Shown: positions 30,774 to 40,972 of the stretch, piece by piece | Layout of the letters: each line of letters starts with the position of its first letter | How positions within the stretch are numbered: the first letter of the stretch is position 1 | Origin: Sipunculus nudus | Taxonomy: Eukaryota; Annelida; Sipuncula; Golfingiida; Sipunculidae | Direction: 5' to 3' | DNA: 64,000 nt | Assembly (NCBI GenBank): GCA_026874595.1 | Contig: CM049320.1 | Span: forward strand, 33,200,214 to 33,264,213 | Made by a program: the position numbers and the translations under genes | Notes under the pieces: generated by a model | The model's input: only the letters and a program-made list of their open reading frames with translations | Told to the model about the DNA's origin: nothing | The model's database searches: none

Positions 30774-33700
30774 TCAGTCATCAGCTTCTAAAATTAAGCA
30801 CAATTTGCTGATTGGACGTTCAAGGGTCGCTACCTTTGTTTTGACTTTTGCAGACCTCACAAACCCTTTCTTGTCTTTTACAGTCTCAATGACCCTACCT
30901 AACGACCAAGTATTTCTGCATGTGTTATCAATTATTAGTACAATATCATTCACTAAAATATTTCTGGTTGGCTTTTGCCATTTCTGTCTCTGTTGCAAGC
31001 TGGTCAAGTACTCTTTAGACCACCTCTTCCAAAACACATCTGCCAGGTATTGCACCTGGCGCCACCTGCGTCTCACATAGTTATCCTGTTTATCAAATAC
31101 TCCAGGTAGAAAACTTTCTCCAGGGCTCTGATGTAACAAATGGTTAGGAGTCAAGGCATCCAGGTCGTTTAAGCTAGATGGAACATCGGTAATAGGTCTT
31201 CCATTCACAATGGCCTCAACTTCACAAAAAAGTGTTTGTAATGATTCGTCATCAAGACGAATGTTTTGCTGATGAAGTAGTGACTGCAGCACTTTTCTAA
31301 CTGTTCTTATCATACGCTCCCAAACGCCACCGAAGTGTGAAGCCGCAGGTGGATTAAACTCCCACTGTATTCCCTTCTGTTGCAGTTTATTTATAATCCT
31401 GTTGTGGTTCAGCTGGTTTAATGCATTCAGAAGTTCATTCCTTGCTCCTACTAGACTGGTGCCATTATCTGATTTAATGAACTTTACTTGCCCTCTTCTT
31501 GCAATGAATCTCCTAATTGCATTTAAGCATGAGTCTGTGTCCAGTGACGATGCCATCTCTAAATTGACAGCTCTGATGGCTAAGCAGGTGAAAATAACAC
31601 CATATCTCTTAACAGTACTTCGACCTCTTTTCACATCAAAGGGACCAAAATAGTCCATTCCAACCCTGGAAAATGGTGGTTCTCCAGTAACGAGGCGTTC
31701 TGAAGGCAAGTCTGCCATTTTTTGTTGACCCCCACGGGCACGGACTTTCCTGCAGATGACACACTTTGCTATGAGTGATTTGATCTTGTTGGCTGCACCA
31801 ACAATCCAGTACTTTTGTCGTAATGTAGTCAACATTGCATTCTTCCCCAGGTGGCCGACATTAGCATGAATATCTTGTAATATTAATGTGGCTATAGGAG
31901 AATCCTTTGGCAGAAGTATCTGGTGTTTTGTCACAAAAGGAAGAGTGGACCTTTCCAGACGCCCACCAACCCTTAGAATTCCATCTTTCAACATGGGGTC
32001 CATCTTGTAAATTGGACTAGATCGCTTGATATTTTGAGGCGAATCGCTCTGTAAACATCTGATTTCATCGGCAAACTCCCGGTTTTGAACACAGCGAATC
32101 AAAGTCATTTCTGCATTTTCCAGCATCTCATTGCTAAATGAAATAGACTGGACCCTTTCTTTTGCCAGCGACATCTCATTCTGTTTGAAGGTCTTCATTT
32201 CAAGATCTTCCTGTACTTGGCAAGTTTTGTTATCAATACCCTGGTTCTGCAGATGTTGTCTAATTTCCTTGCGCTTTCTGACCCATTTCTTTATATTATG
32301 GAAAGCAAGTTGCAACCAACATACAGCTTTCTTCAGCTTTGTGAAATCAGAATAATAGGCAAGGAGCCGATCGACAGTCTGATTGGAATTCACAACAGTC
32401 ATAGCTTCTACAAGAGAAGCATTTACTCTTCCTTTAACATCTGGAATATCAGCTTGAACAGATGCTAACATGTCTTGATCAGGCCATTCGGACCGAGAAT
32501 CCCACAGAAAGGATGGTCCTGTTAGCCAGCGTTGGTTTTCAAGAAATTTGGCCATTGTTAGGCCTCTTGAAGCATCATCCGCTGGATTGTGCTTTGTATT
32601 CACATACTTCCAGTTCTGAACATCTGAAACTTCCCTGATCACAGCAATGCGATTAGCAACAAAGGTTTGGTATCTTGAAGTTTCATTCTTGATATATTTG
32701 ATTACAGATGTACTATCTGTCCAAAAGTATATATCAGTCACTTTATACTCCAGCTCCTTTACAATCATTTGATTCAGCCTTACTGCAACCATGGCTGCTG
32801 TCAGTTCCATACGTGGTATTGTGATTCGTTTCAGTGGAGAAACTCGCGATTTCCCCATAACGAAACTGCAATGAACTCGTCCGTTTTCATTTTGCAGACG
32901 AACATAGCTGACCACGCCATAACCAGCATTGCTGGCATCTGAAAAGTTGTGCACTTCACAAGACACAACATTTCCAAAGTCATCTGGCTTGTAACATCTT
33001 CTCACAGTGAAGGACTCCAGACCAGGCAAATCTGCTAGCCATTGTTGCCACTTTTGGAGATTAGGTCCTGTGATTTCTTCATCCCATCCTATACCCGACC
33101 GGCATAAGTCTTGGAGAATGATTTTAGCTTGAAGGACAAATGGTGCAGCAAATCCTAGGGGATCATACACAGAGCTGACTACTGATAATACACCTCTCCT
33201 AGTTAGTGGTTGATTCCGCAGCTGGATCCTAAATCCAAATTCGTCCGACTCCACAGACCAATACACACCCAATGCTCTCTCCCAGGGGAGACTATCTTGT
33301 GTTAAATCTAAGGATTTCACATCTTTAGCCCGATCTTGTTCCGGAACTGAGGATATGACTCTTCGACTATTGCTGACCCATTTAGTCAGCCTGAACCCTC
33401 CCATCTGACACAGAGAGCTTACATTTCTGATCAAAGCCTCTGCTCTGTCCTCAGAGTTAACAGATTTCAGGTAATCATCCACATAAAAATTTCTGTATAT
33501 CGCATCAACAACTTCCGATTCAAAGAGATGTTTGTTGTCTTTTGCCGTCTGATGAAGTGCCACATTTGATATACTTGGTGATGATACTGCCCCAAATAAA
33601 TGGACTGTCATTTGGTGAGGCACAGGCTTGGAAGTCAGATCATTGTTCTTCCACCAATAGAAACGCAGATAATTCCGGTCTGATTCTGGAACTGCAACCT

Positions 33701-34505
33701 GGTAGATCATTGCCTCTATGTCTCCCATTATAGCAATCTTTTCTTCCCTGAACCTTATTAGGACCCCAATTAAACTGTTTGTCAGGTCTGGACCTGATAA
33801 AAGCTGGTTGTTCAGAGATACCCCTTCATAGGTAGCAGCACAATCAAATACAACTCTTATTTTGTCTGGCTTTTTGGGATGATATACACCATGGTGTGGG
33901 ATGTACCATGCGTCTCTATCTTTGGCTATATCTTGGGCAGGAACCTCTTCTGCAAAGCCCTTTTCTATAAGCGTTGCCATAAAATCCAGGTAGTCTTGTT
34001 TGAACTTTTCATTTTTAGCCATTTTACGTTCTAGATATTTCAAACGTTGTAGGGCCTGTCTCTCATTGTTTGGCATCACTGGTGGTTCTGATCCCTTGAA
34101 TGGAAGCGAGATCTCATAATGGCCATCTTGTTTTAGTTTCATTGATTGGTTTGTCTTTTCCAGAAATTTCTTATCTTGTTGAGATGGTTCCTTACTGTCC
34201 TCAATAGCCCTTTCAGGGAAGTCTAGATTAAATGACTGGCGAACTAGACAGTCAAGCTTTTTCAAGTCTTCGATATATTCGACTGCCATAACATCAGCTC
34301 TGTTTACAGTTGCAGGGACTGACCTTTGATCCCTTTCACGGAGCACATTCCACACTAACCATCCCAAACGTGTTCTGGCTGCATGAGGGCTACCACGTGG
34401 ACCTGTAATAACCTCCAAGGGAGCATAAGCATCTGGCACGTTGCCTCCAATGAGAAGCCCTATATCAGAATCGTTTTGTGGCAAACTGATATTTTGTAAA
34501 TGTGC
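30774..34505 (-). CDS. BEL/Pao pol: RT, RNase H, integrase
   Basis: The frame continues directly after the UGA at 34506-34508 in the same register for about 1,243 codons. Residues are counted from the TTG codon at 34484. It begins with the end of the DUF1758 region (DIGLLIGGNVPDAY, GWLVWNVL). Reverse transcriptase follows with YVDD at about 334-337, then a Peptidase_A17/Pao region (SSVYDPLGFAAPF). RNase H has SDAS (D516), MELT (E560) and TDST (D590). Integrase has an HHCC finger (HANVGHLG, CVICRKV) and D944, D1006, E1056. The C-terminal DUF5641 is typical of BEL/Pao. There is no second interruption. It lacks its own ATG start. Confidence 0.92.
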   Translation of the reverse strand, partial: AHLQNISLPQNDSDIGLLIGGNVPDAYAPLEVITGPRGSPHAARTRLGWLVWNVLRERDQRSVPATVNRADVMAVEYIEDLKKLDCLVRQSFNLDFPERAIEDSKEPSQQDKKFLEKTNQSMKLKQDGHYEISLPFKGSEPPVMPNNERQALQRLKYLERKMAKNEKFKQDYLDFMATLIEKGFAEEVPAQDIAKDRDAWYIPHHGVYHPKKPDKIRVVFDCAATYEGVSLNNQLLSGPDLTNSLIGVLIRFREEKIAIMGDIEAMIYQVAVPESDRNYLRFYWWKNNDLTSKPVPHQMTVHLFGAVSSPSISNVALHQTAKDNKHLFESEVVDAIYRNFYVDDYLKSVNSEDRAEALIRNVSSLCQMGGFRLTKWVSNSRRVISSVPEQDRAKDVKSLDLTQDSLPWERALGVYWSVESDEFGFRIQLRNQPLTRRGVLSVVSSVYDPLGFAAPFVLQAKIILQDLCRSGIGWDEEITGPNLQKWQQWLADLPGLESFTVRRCYKPDDFGNVVSCEVHNFSDASNAGYGVVSYVRLQNENGRVHCSFVMGKSRVSPLKRITIPRMELTAAMVAVRLNQMIVKELEYKVTDIYFWTDSTSVIKYIKNETSRYQTFVANRIAVIREVSDVQNWKYVNTKHNPADDASRGLTMAKFLENQRWLTGPSFLWDSRSEWPDQDMLASVQADIPDVKGRVNASLVEAMTVVNSNQTVDRLLAYYSDFTKLKKAVCWLQLAFHNIKKWVRKRKEIRQHLQNQGIDNKTCQVQEDLEMKTFKQNEMSLAKERVQSISFSNEMLENAEMTLIRCVQNREFADEIRCLQSDSPQNIKRSSPIYKMDPMLKDGILRVGGRLERSTLPFVTKHQILLPKDSPIATLILQDIHANVGHLGKNAMLTTLRQKYWIVGAANKIKSLIAKCVICRKVRARGGQQKMADLPSERLVTGEPPFSRVGMDYFGPFDVKRGRSTVKRYGVIFTCLAIRAVNLEMASSLDTDSCLNAIRRFIARRGQVKFIKSDNGTSLVGARNELLNALNQLNHNRIINKLQQKGIQWEFNPPAASHFGGVWERMIRTVRKVLQSLLHQQNIRLDDESLQTLFCEVEAIVNGRPITDVPSSLNDLDALTPNHLLHQSPGESFLPGVFDKQDNYVRRRWRQVQYLADVFWKRWSKEYLTSLQQRQKWQKPTRNILVNDIVLIIDNTCRNTWSLGRVIETVKDKKGFVRSAKVKTKVATLERPISKLCLILEADD

Positions 34506-34508
34506 TCA
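34506..34508 (-). other. In-frame UGA between protease and RT of the BEL/Pao element
   Basis: The reading frame is open on both sides in the same register, and the stop falls inside a domain that is continuous in relatives. A simple nonsense mutation is the likeliest cause; programmed readthrough is possible but this is an unusual place for it. Confidence 0.85.
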
Positions 34509-36872
34509 TTTGCTGATGTCTTCATCCGTCGGGATGTGTGCTTTGCTCACAGGCATACGTTTCTTCGAGTAAACGTTAGGTAGCTCTATTTGATTCTCTA
34601 GCTGAAGGTCCCAAATTTCCATACCTTGAACTGAGAAGGTGGTCATTGTATGAGGCATGCCCATGGTATCTATTGTAATTTTCATTTCTCTCCCTTTGAT
34701 ACCCAGCTGGTACATTAAATCTTCAGTGCAGAATGACACATTGCTGCCGGGGTCAAGGAATGCATAGGTTTCTACAAACTTGGTACTGTTCTTCATTCTT
34801 ACCTTCACAGGTATAATAGCCATAGCTGCATCAGCATCCCCGGCTCCCATATCACTTGAACCGACATTACCACAAGAAGATGTCACTGCTGTAGCACCTG
34901 CACTCTCAGGACCTGAAGGCTGTGATGTCATACTCTCAGGATTTTCGTCTTTCTTAGAATCAATATGTAATATTGTTGGATGATTACCTTTGCATTTGAC
35001 ACATGTAGCCTTATTTCTACAGAATCTTTTGGGATGGCCTGACCGTAAACACCCAAAGCATAAACCCTTTGTTCTAAGAAAGTCAATCTTCTCTTCGTGA
35101 GCAAGATTATCAAACTTTACACAATCAACTAACGCATGCGCAGCATGACGACAATATAGGCATGGCTTTTCATTTCCATTCCTACCCTTTCTTTGCATAC
35201 TCTCTCTACCTGACTGTTTTTGATCAAGTTCTGATACACCAGAGCTGCTGTTATTTGATAATGATGCAAAGTTCGAAGTTCCCTTTGCCTTTGTTATGCC
35301 AGGCTGGCGGTGACTTAGTGTTTTACCTGTGGTGTTTTGTTTGTGTTCCCAGTACAATGTCTCGCGACCATATACAGGATCATTTGCTTTCTTGGCCTCC
35401 TGTTTCACAAAGTTAGCCAGAAGACTGAAGGTAATTGCTTCACCGCTCTCACGCCTTCTGTCAATCAAATCACGCCATTTATCATGGAGGAACATAGGTA
35501 ACTTTCCAATGAGTTTCCTTAGATTATCAGGATACTCCAACACCCTTACCGCATCTATACTTTTCACGGCATTATCACATTCACAGAGAAAAATGGCATA
35601 TCTGTCTAAAGCTTTGGGTTTATCAGCACTAATGACAGGCCACTCTAAGGCTCTTTTTACAAATGCATGAGCTACCACTTCCTTATTGCCATAGCGCTCT
35701 TTCAGCTCATTCATTGCTGCAGGATAGCCCACGTCAGCATTCAAGAAGCTGAACCCCTGTACAATTTTGTTTGCCTCTCCTGTAGTATATTGTTCCAGAT
35801 ATGTCATTAATTCATCTGGGCCGTCACTGTTTACTATAATTTTTGTTTGAAACTGTCTAATAAATTGATGATACTCTAGTGGGTCACCACTAAACCTTTT
35901 GATGTCTGTTACTGGTTTACGCATTTGTTTCAACAATGAGCTAATTACATCACCAGACTGCCTGACTGAATCACCCATAGGGGTACTGTACAAGGGACCC
36001 TGATTTACTTTCAGTGCTTCTGACCCTACATTACCTGCAGCAGTGTTTGTATCTGTGACATATTTATCATAATCAACTACATCATGCATATGGTTGGTGA
36101 CAGAACATCTTTGATTGGGGTAAGATCTTACAGAACTTATTCTAGTAACAACAGATTCATCATCATCATTCAATACATTTTGTTTTCTGCTGACGTCACC
36201 ACTTTCATGCCAATTAAGTTGGCTTGGCCTAAACCTGGGAGCATGCACATTCAACTCAGATCTGACCTGACCTTGAGATCCAGCAACTTCACGTCGGTGT
36301 ACAGTGTCTCTGTTAATGTCAGCATGCATTAAACCAAAATGTTCCTTGTGTCCAACAATGTGTACACGTGATTCATCAGCCTCCCCTGTGTATGTAGTAC
36401 CATCCAGTGTATAAGCATTCCCCTGGCTGTCCTGCTGTCTGGTAGCTGAATCTGATACTTGACCCTGGGCTGGGAAACTTGATGACACTCCCGGGGTAGG
36501 CTGGGCCTGGCTGCGTGTCTCATGGCTTGTGTGGCTGTCAAGCCCCTGTTCGGTGGGCAGGTCAACAGAGGTCACATGCTTCTCTTTAAACGTCACCTCG
36601 GATGTACTGCTTGATGTTTTTACTGGCCCACTGCTATTACTGTCGTATTCTTGCAGTACCTTTACCTGCGCCTCAGATACCTCCAATTCTGTTTGTAATT
36701 CCAAGGCATCTTGCTGTTGTTCTAATTTCAGTTTTTCTAACTGTAATGCCTGTTTTTTCTTTAAAGCACGAGCTCTTGCCAAAAGTTCTGCTTTCCTTAG
36801 CTTAACAGAAGTAACGCTAGATGTTTTGCTGGAGGTATGACTAGCGCTATCAAACTCTGTAACTGAGTCCAT
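34506..36872 (-). CDS. BEL/Pao gag with N-terminal part of the aspartic protease
   Basis: A 788-residue frame from MDSVTEFDSASH to a UGA stop. The N-terminal third has a Lys/Gln/Leu-rich coiled-coil-like stretch. A DUF1759-type retrotransposon gag domain follows (DIKRFSGDPLEYHQFIRQF onward), then a zinc-knuckle cluster near residues 571-636 (CLYC, CFGCLRSGHPKRFC, CVKCKGNH), and a DUF1758-type aspartic protease start with AFLDPGSN. In-frame ATGs further upstream lie inside the LTR remnant, so the ATG at the LTR/gag joint was preferred. The protease is cut short by the stop. Confidence 0.9.
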   Translation of the reverse strand: MDSVTEFDSASHTSSKTSSVTSVKLRKAELLARARALKKKQALQLEKLKLEQQQDALELQTELEVSEAQVKVLQEYDSNSSGPVKTSSSTSEVTFKEKHVTSVDLPTEQGLDSHTSHETRSQAQPTPGVSSSFPAQGQVSDSATRQQDSQGNAYTLDGTTYTGEADESRVHIVGHKEHFGLMHADINRDTVHRREVAGSQGQVRSELNVHAPRFRPSQLNWHESGDVSRKQNVLNDDDESVVTRISSVRSYPNQRCSVTNHMHDVVDYDKYVTDTNTAAGNVGSEALKVNQGPLYSTPMGDSVRQSGDVISSLLKQMRKPVTDIKRFSGDPLEYHQFIRQFQTKIIVNSDGPDELMTYLEQYTTGEANKIVQGFSFLNADVGYPAAMNELKERYGNKEVVAHAFVKRALEWPVISADKPKALDRYAIFLCECDNAVKSIDAVRVLEYPDNLRKLIGKLPMFLHDKWRDLIDRRRESGEAITFSLLANFVKQEAKKANDPVYGRETLYWEHKQNTTGKTLSHRQPGITKAKGTSNFASLSNNSSSGVSELDQKQSGRESMQRKGRNGNEKPCLYCRHAAHALVDCVKFDNLAHEEKIDFLRTKGLCFGCLRSGHPKRFCRNKATCVKCKGNHPTILHIDSKKDENPESMTSQPSGPESAGATAVTSSCGNVGSSDMGAGDADAAMAIIPVKVRMKNSTKFVETYAFLDPGSNVSFCTEDLMYQLGIKGREMKITIDTMGMPHTMTTFSVQGMEIWDLQLENQIELPNVYSKKRMPVSKAHIPTDEDISK

Positions 36873-36985
36873 AATCATTAACTGTGCATGTTCACAAACT
36901 AAAGAATACAAGTAATTTTAATCTAATAACTAGTATATACATTAATTCAACCATGCACCACTATATATGTTATTTGGCCATAACA
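36871..36985 (-). repeat. 5' LTR remnant (115 bp)
   Basis: It matches 30480-30594 base for base as far as I can read, starting TGTTATGGCC in sense. The match stops at ATTAT, one base before the gag start codon completes. Confidence 0.92.
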
Positions 36986-36990
36986 ACCCA
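36986..36990. repeat. BEL/Pao target site duplication, right
   Basis: ACCCA, matching 29886-29890, directly outside the LTR end ...TAACA. Confidence 0.85.
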
Positions 36991-39900
36991 TGTTTATGTA
37001 ATTTTCCTTAAAACAATTCTAAAACAACATATTTGAAATGATAACATTACCCTCTGCGCCTTTGGTTTATGTAGATTGAGTCAGAATGTGACGCCCATTG
37101 TGACAGCAGTCTTACTCTTGTGTTTCCGAGTCTGTGCAGTGTGCGTTTTTTTTTTTTTTTGTACTGGTTTACCATTGATTATTCCATGTTATTGTCTAAA
37201 GTCAAAATGATAAACCCGCAAATTTGCCTTTTTTCCGCATATAAAATTATCGGAGGACACATAAGAAATGCAGCTAGGTAAGGTTTATGAAATGATGATA
37301 TAATTCCAGGTTGATTAACGGTGATTAAAGACACCATTGAGGGCAAATCTGAAGATGAATTCACGCTTTTATATCATCATTTAAATCATGTTCATGTGAC
37401 ACGTTTCCGAATTCAACTCGAAATTCAACATATTCTTATATAAAGAAACAAACAGCTCAACTAAAGACGTAAAAAAGTAATTATATACAGACACAGACTT
37501 GAATTTTTAGACAACCAGTATCCAATGAGGTTCAGTTTGTTATCCTACGCTCCTCGACCGTTCTGGCATAGGACCGATGAGAGTTTGTGTCCAGGTATAA
37601 TCAAACCAACGACAGCGGATGCCGCATGTTTAAAATTTGGACTGGATGCACAATGCAATACCACGCTTTCAATGGTCTAATTAAAATTCTGTGCTCTGTG
37701 CGCACCCTGGTGTTAATGCCAAGAGAACCTCGCCTTACCAAGCAGTGGCTACACGAAACGATGTCTGGGACGGATGCAGTGTATAACCGCCGCGTGAGGA
37801 GGGCATTTATCCGAATATCTAAGAAGTTTCAGAATAATATTGAATCAAAATGAAAACATTGGTGTTCACTAGAAATACTACTTTGATTCTGAATGTAAGA
37901 CACATTTGTATGTAGCTGATATTCATATAATGCTTGTCATGTGTTGATTGTAAAAAAAAATTGTGTGTGTCACATTTTGTAATTTCATCATGCCTTATCC
38001 AGCTCATAGTCATGTGTATTATTTCATCTTATGAATGTTGAGGGATACCTGGGTTAGCATAAATCGCTACTTGTACAGTAAAACTAAAATAAATATGTTT
38101 ATAGTAAAACAAAAAAAAAACCCATTAAATATCCATCATATGCAGAAAAAATATATAGAATCAGGAAACTGAGACAAATATTCTTTCATATTTTTATTGA
38201 TATAGATGTACACATTTAAATTTAATGAGTACCATTTAATTAACTAAATATTCTCTTTTTTTTCACATATGTATATATACAAATTATATTTATAAATTAT
38301 TGGTAATTAAAACAAGCTATATATGGAAATTTGTGCGCTTTACATACATGTAAATACAAAGAGCTACCCGTTCATTCTTTAGTTTTTGTATTAGGACAAT
38401 GATTTATTATTGTATAATATAATATAATATCATAGTATAATATCACATTGGCCGGTTAACACACATGCGCCATCTGCCGATATTTCAAAACACATTTGTT
38501 ATTTCATCACATATGACGCCTACACTGTCCCTCAATACTTGGCACATTTACAATGTTTTATAAGACCCGAGAAAAATGGCAGCGTCACATGCAGTCACTT
38601 GATATATTTTATGTGCAAGGACTTGACAAGAACACTTGACCCAGTTTTAAGTGTCATGCATACATATTATGTCCTGAATTGTGACTATGTAGTCAGTTTC
38701 ATCACTTCATGTGCACCTGTTTTTGTCGTTGTTTATTTCTCATTGGTTACATTTCAAGTGGGGGAAATTGTAATGTAGCTAGAAATTTAAGCAGTCTCAT
38801 TTTCAACAAAGGAAATAAACATCCATACCTGACACATTATTTAAAATACAGAATTATCTGTCACATTTTATAACATATCAGCCCCACTTAACGGCGGTCA
38901 AGGAAAACTGCACATGCAAAAACGGCCTCAGTTGGCAGCTCCTGATTGAGCGATGCCATGGAAACACACTAAAAATATGACCAGCTAAAACAAAGAAAGC
39001 TGCTCATGCAGGGACACTCTGATCTGGAAGATCAATGGAATAAGTCTAACAAGTTGTGGGACATAAACTGGGGGTTTAATTTAAAACTCTTGAATGCCAT
39101 ATTAGACCATCACTTCCATATACAGTTTCTGGGAAATCATTGAAAAAAATGAAAATTTAAAGTATGTTATCTCTTAAAAACATGTGAACACTAGGTAAAA
39201 AAATTGTGCAATTAATCTCTTCTAAATTAACACTGCACCGAGCAGTTAAACGTTATAAAATCATCTTGATATGTATAACCGAAGATTGTCCTTGCCACTT
39301 CAAATGTATTTTTAAAGACCAGCCGGAAGTAATTTTATAAGCACCTTTTAAATTAAGCTTGACGTAACATTTCATGCTGTATTAATGCATTTCTTAATTT
39401 ACATTTCGTACATTCTACAAGTACATTAAATGTCAGAAGATTATGTAAGGTGAATATGTCTTTTATCACAAAACGTACGCTATTCTCATAGAGGATCATC
39501 TGCTTGCTACGACTGGTTCCGTGACCTTGAGCGTTATCGTTTCGAGGAGAACACGACAAGGAGAAGAACAGGCCAGGAACCAATCTGCCCTTCGCAGGGC
39601 TTTATTTCTTTTCAATTACAGCCTGGTGGTGTCCATTTCTGAATAAAACTCAAGTTTATTATAAGTCGCGAATCAAATAGCGCTAAACTTATAATCTTAT
39701 AATCCTACTATAACTCGCTATGATTTTCGTGACTCGCTTGGTGAGTTAGGCCTACTTCTGCCTCTTCTTTGCTGCTACGGATCCAATCGCCGCCAAAATC
39801 TCTCCGCAAATAGATATGAATACTGCTGTGTCATATTTCCGTGCCCTTATAAAATTAATTCATTCCTCATTTCGAATGCTTTTACGTGCCAACACTTTTT

Positions 39901-40560
39901 GTAACCACTAAAGCGCGGATGCCGCAAGTCGGAGGTCGGTCTGCATAAATTACAATATATCGATGGTGAGTACTACAGCGCATACAGTTTTCATAAATAT
40001 ATCACGTGTTGTTCACATGAACTAGTGAGTCGAGTTCTCATAATACTTAATTGTTATCCAGTTGGTATATGTGTTCTATTTCACCGGAAATTCTAACAAC
40101 AGATATCTGTCTTACAAACCAACGTCTCTCCACCAGTACTCTTTGCAGCTACTTTTGTTCTTTACAAATAAAGATGTAAAGGTATTCCAATTCAGTGACT
40201 GCAGTCGACATAAAGCACCTTTAATACCGCCACTGTGACGCAGCATTTTTCGGAACAAGTGAGAATATGTGCAGGACTGGATTTATTTTTGCAGGGCTTC
40301 TCAATACTGTATCTGTTGTACGCAGAGTCAGGTAATATCTGCTGATAAATATACACTGATATGCTGTAGGGTTTTCTTACGGATGAAACAGTTCTCCGCA
40401 TAAACTCTCTGCAATATTTTATCGTGCAGACGATATCTCTTGATTAGTCCACATTGTTGCCCCCAGATGTCGCCTGGAGTATAGTGACTTTTCATTTGGT
40501 GACTACGCCCAGTTTTTCTTTTATTCACATGCGATTTTGCCTCTGATTGCGTGGTCTTTT
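36991..40560. other. Intergenic region between the BEL/Pao element and the Rab32-like gene
   Basis: AT-rich unique-looking sequence with a poly-T tract near 37145-37160. Short open frames (37587-37853 plus, 39353-39583 minus) show no recognisable domain. It should contain the Rab32-like 3' UTR at its right edge; AATAAA on the minus strand lies at 40594-40599. Confidence 0.5.
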
Positions 40561-40625
40561 ATGAGAGGTTTAATAACATGGAAAACGGTAATTTTTATTT
40601 TCTGATTGGTCAGCAGTAGTATGTG

Positions 40626-40752
40626 TCAGCAGCATTCCTTTCGACGAGGTTCTTTGTTGTCGAGTCTGATGGCGTCGTCTGCGCTTTTGCTCGGAGAAAG
40701 CGCACCCTGGTGGCTGTGGAGTGTATCGTGGCAAGTTTCCTTCAGAAGATAC
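40626..40752 (-). CDS. Rab32-like coding exon 5 (C-terminal tail, CC prenylation end)
   Basis: After a TTTGCTAG acceptor it encodes RYLLKETCHDTLHSHQGALS, then DDAIRLDNKEPRRKECC and TGA. The phase matches exon 4 exactly, and the DAIRLDN...CC layout matches the Rab32 tail. It is shorter than the usual ORF cut-off, so it is easily missed. Confidence 0.9.
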
Positions 40753-40907
40753 CTAGCAAAATAAAAAGATATAATTAAGAGAAACAAAATTATTTAGTGC
40801 CAGTGTTATTATATGTGCTAATTAGGCTAAAGTTAAATGGACATGCAATTTCAGTAACAAAATTTAATTCCATTTTTCATTTTGCAATGCGTTGGCTGAA
40901 GTGTATA

Positions 40908-40972
<65 letters not shown>

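Larger units (their letters stand above)
29891..36985 (-). mobile_element. BEL/Pao LTR retrotransposon with truncated 5' LTR
   Basis: On the minus strand the order is LTR remnant, gag with protease, RT, RNase H, integrase, LTR, characteristic of BEL/Pao. The element is bounded by TG...CA ends and by the 5-bp duplication ACCCA (29886-29890 and 36986-36990), as expected for the group. The 3' LTR (29891-30594) is full length at 704 bp. The 5' LTR keeps only its first 115 bp (36871-36985) and then jumps directly to the gag start codon, so the rest of the LTR and the primer-binding leader are absent. A purine-rich AGGGAG tract precedes the 3' LTR. A single in-frame UGA splits the long frame. The copy cannot be a normal transcription template from its own 5' LTR. 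Confidence 0.95.

Noticed and set aside
39752-39845. Possible last exon of the Rab32-like gene (GEILAAIGSVAAKKRQK)
   Set aside because: It fits the phase but has a poor acceptor and no prenylation cysteines. The exon at 40626-40752 fits the phase, has a better acceptor and ends in CC like Rab32.
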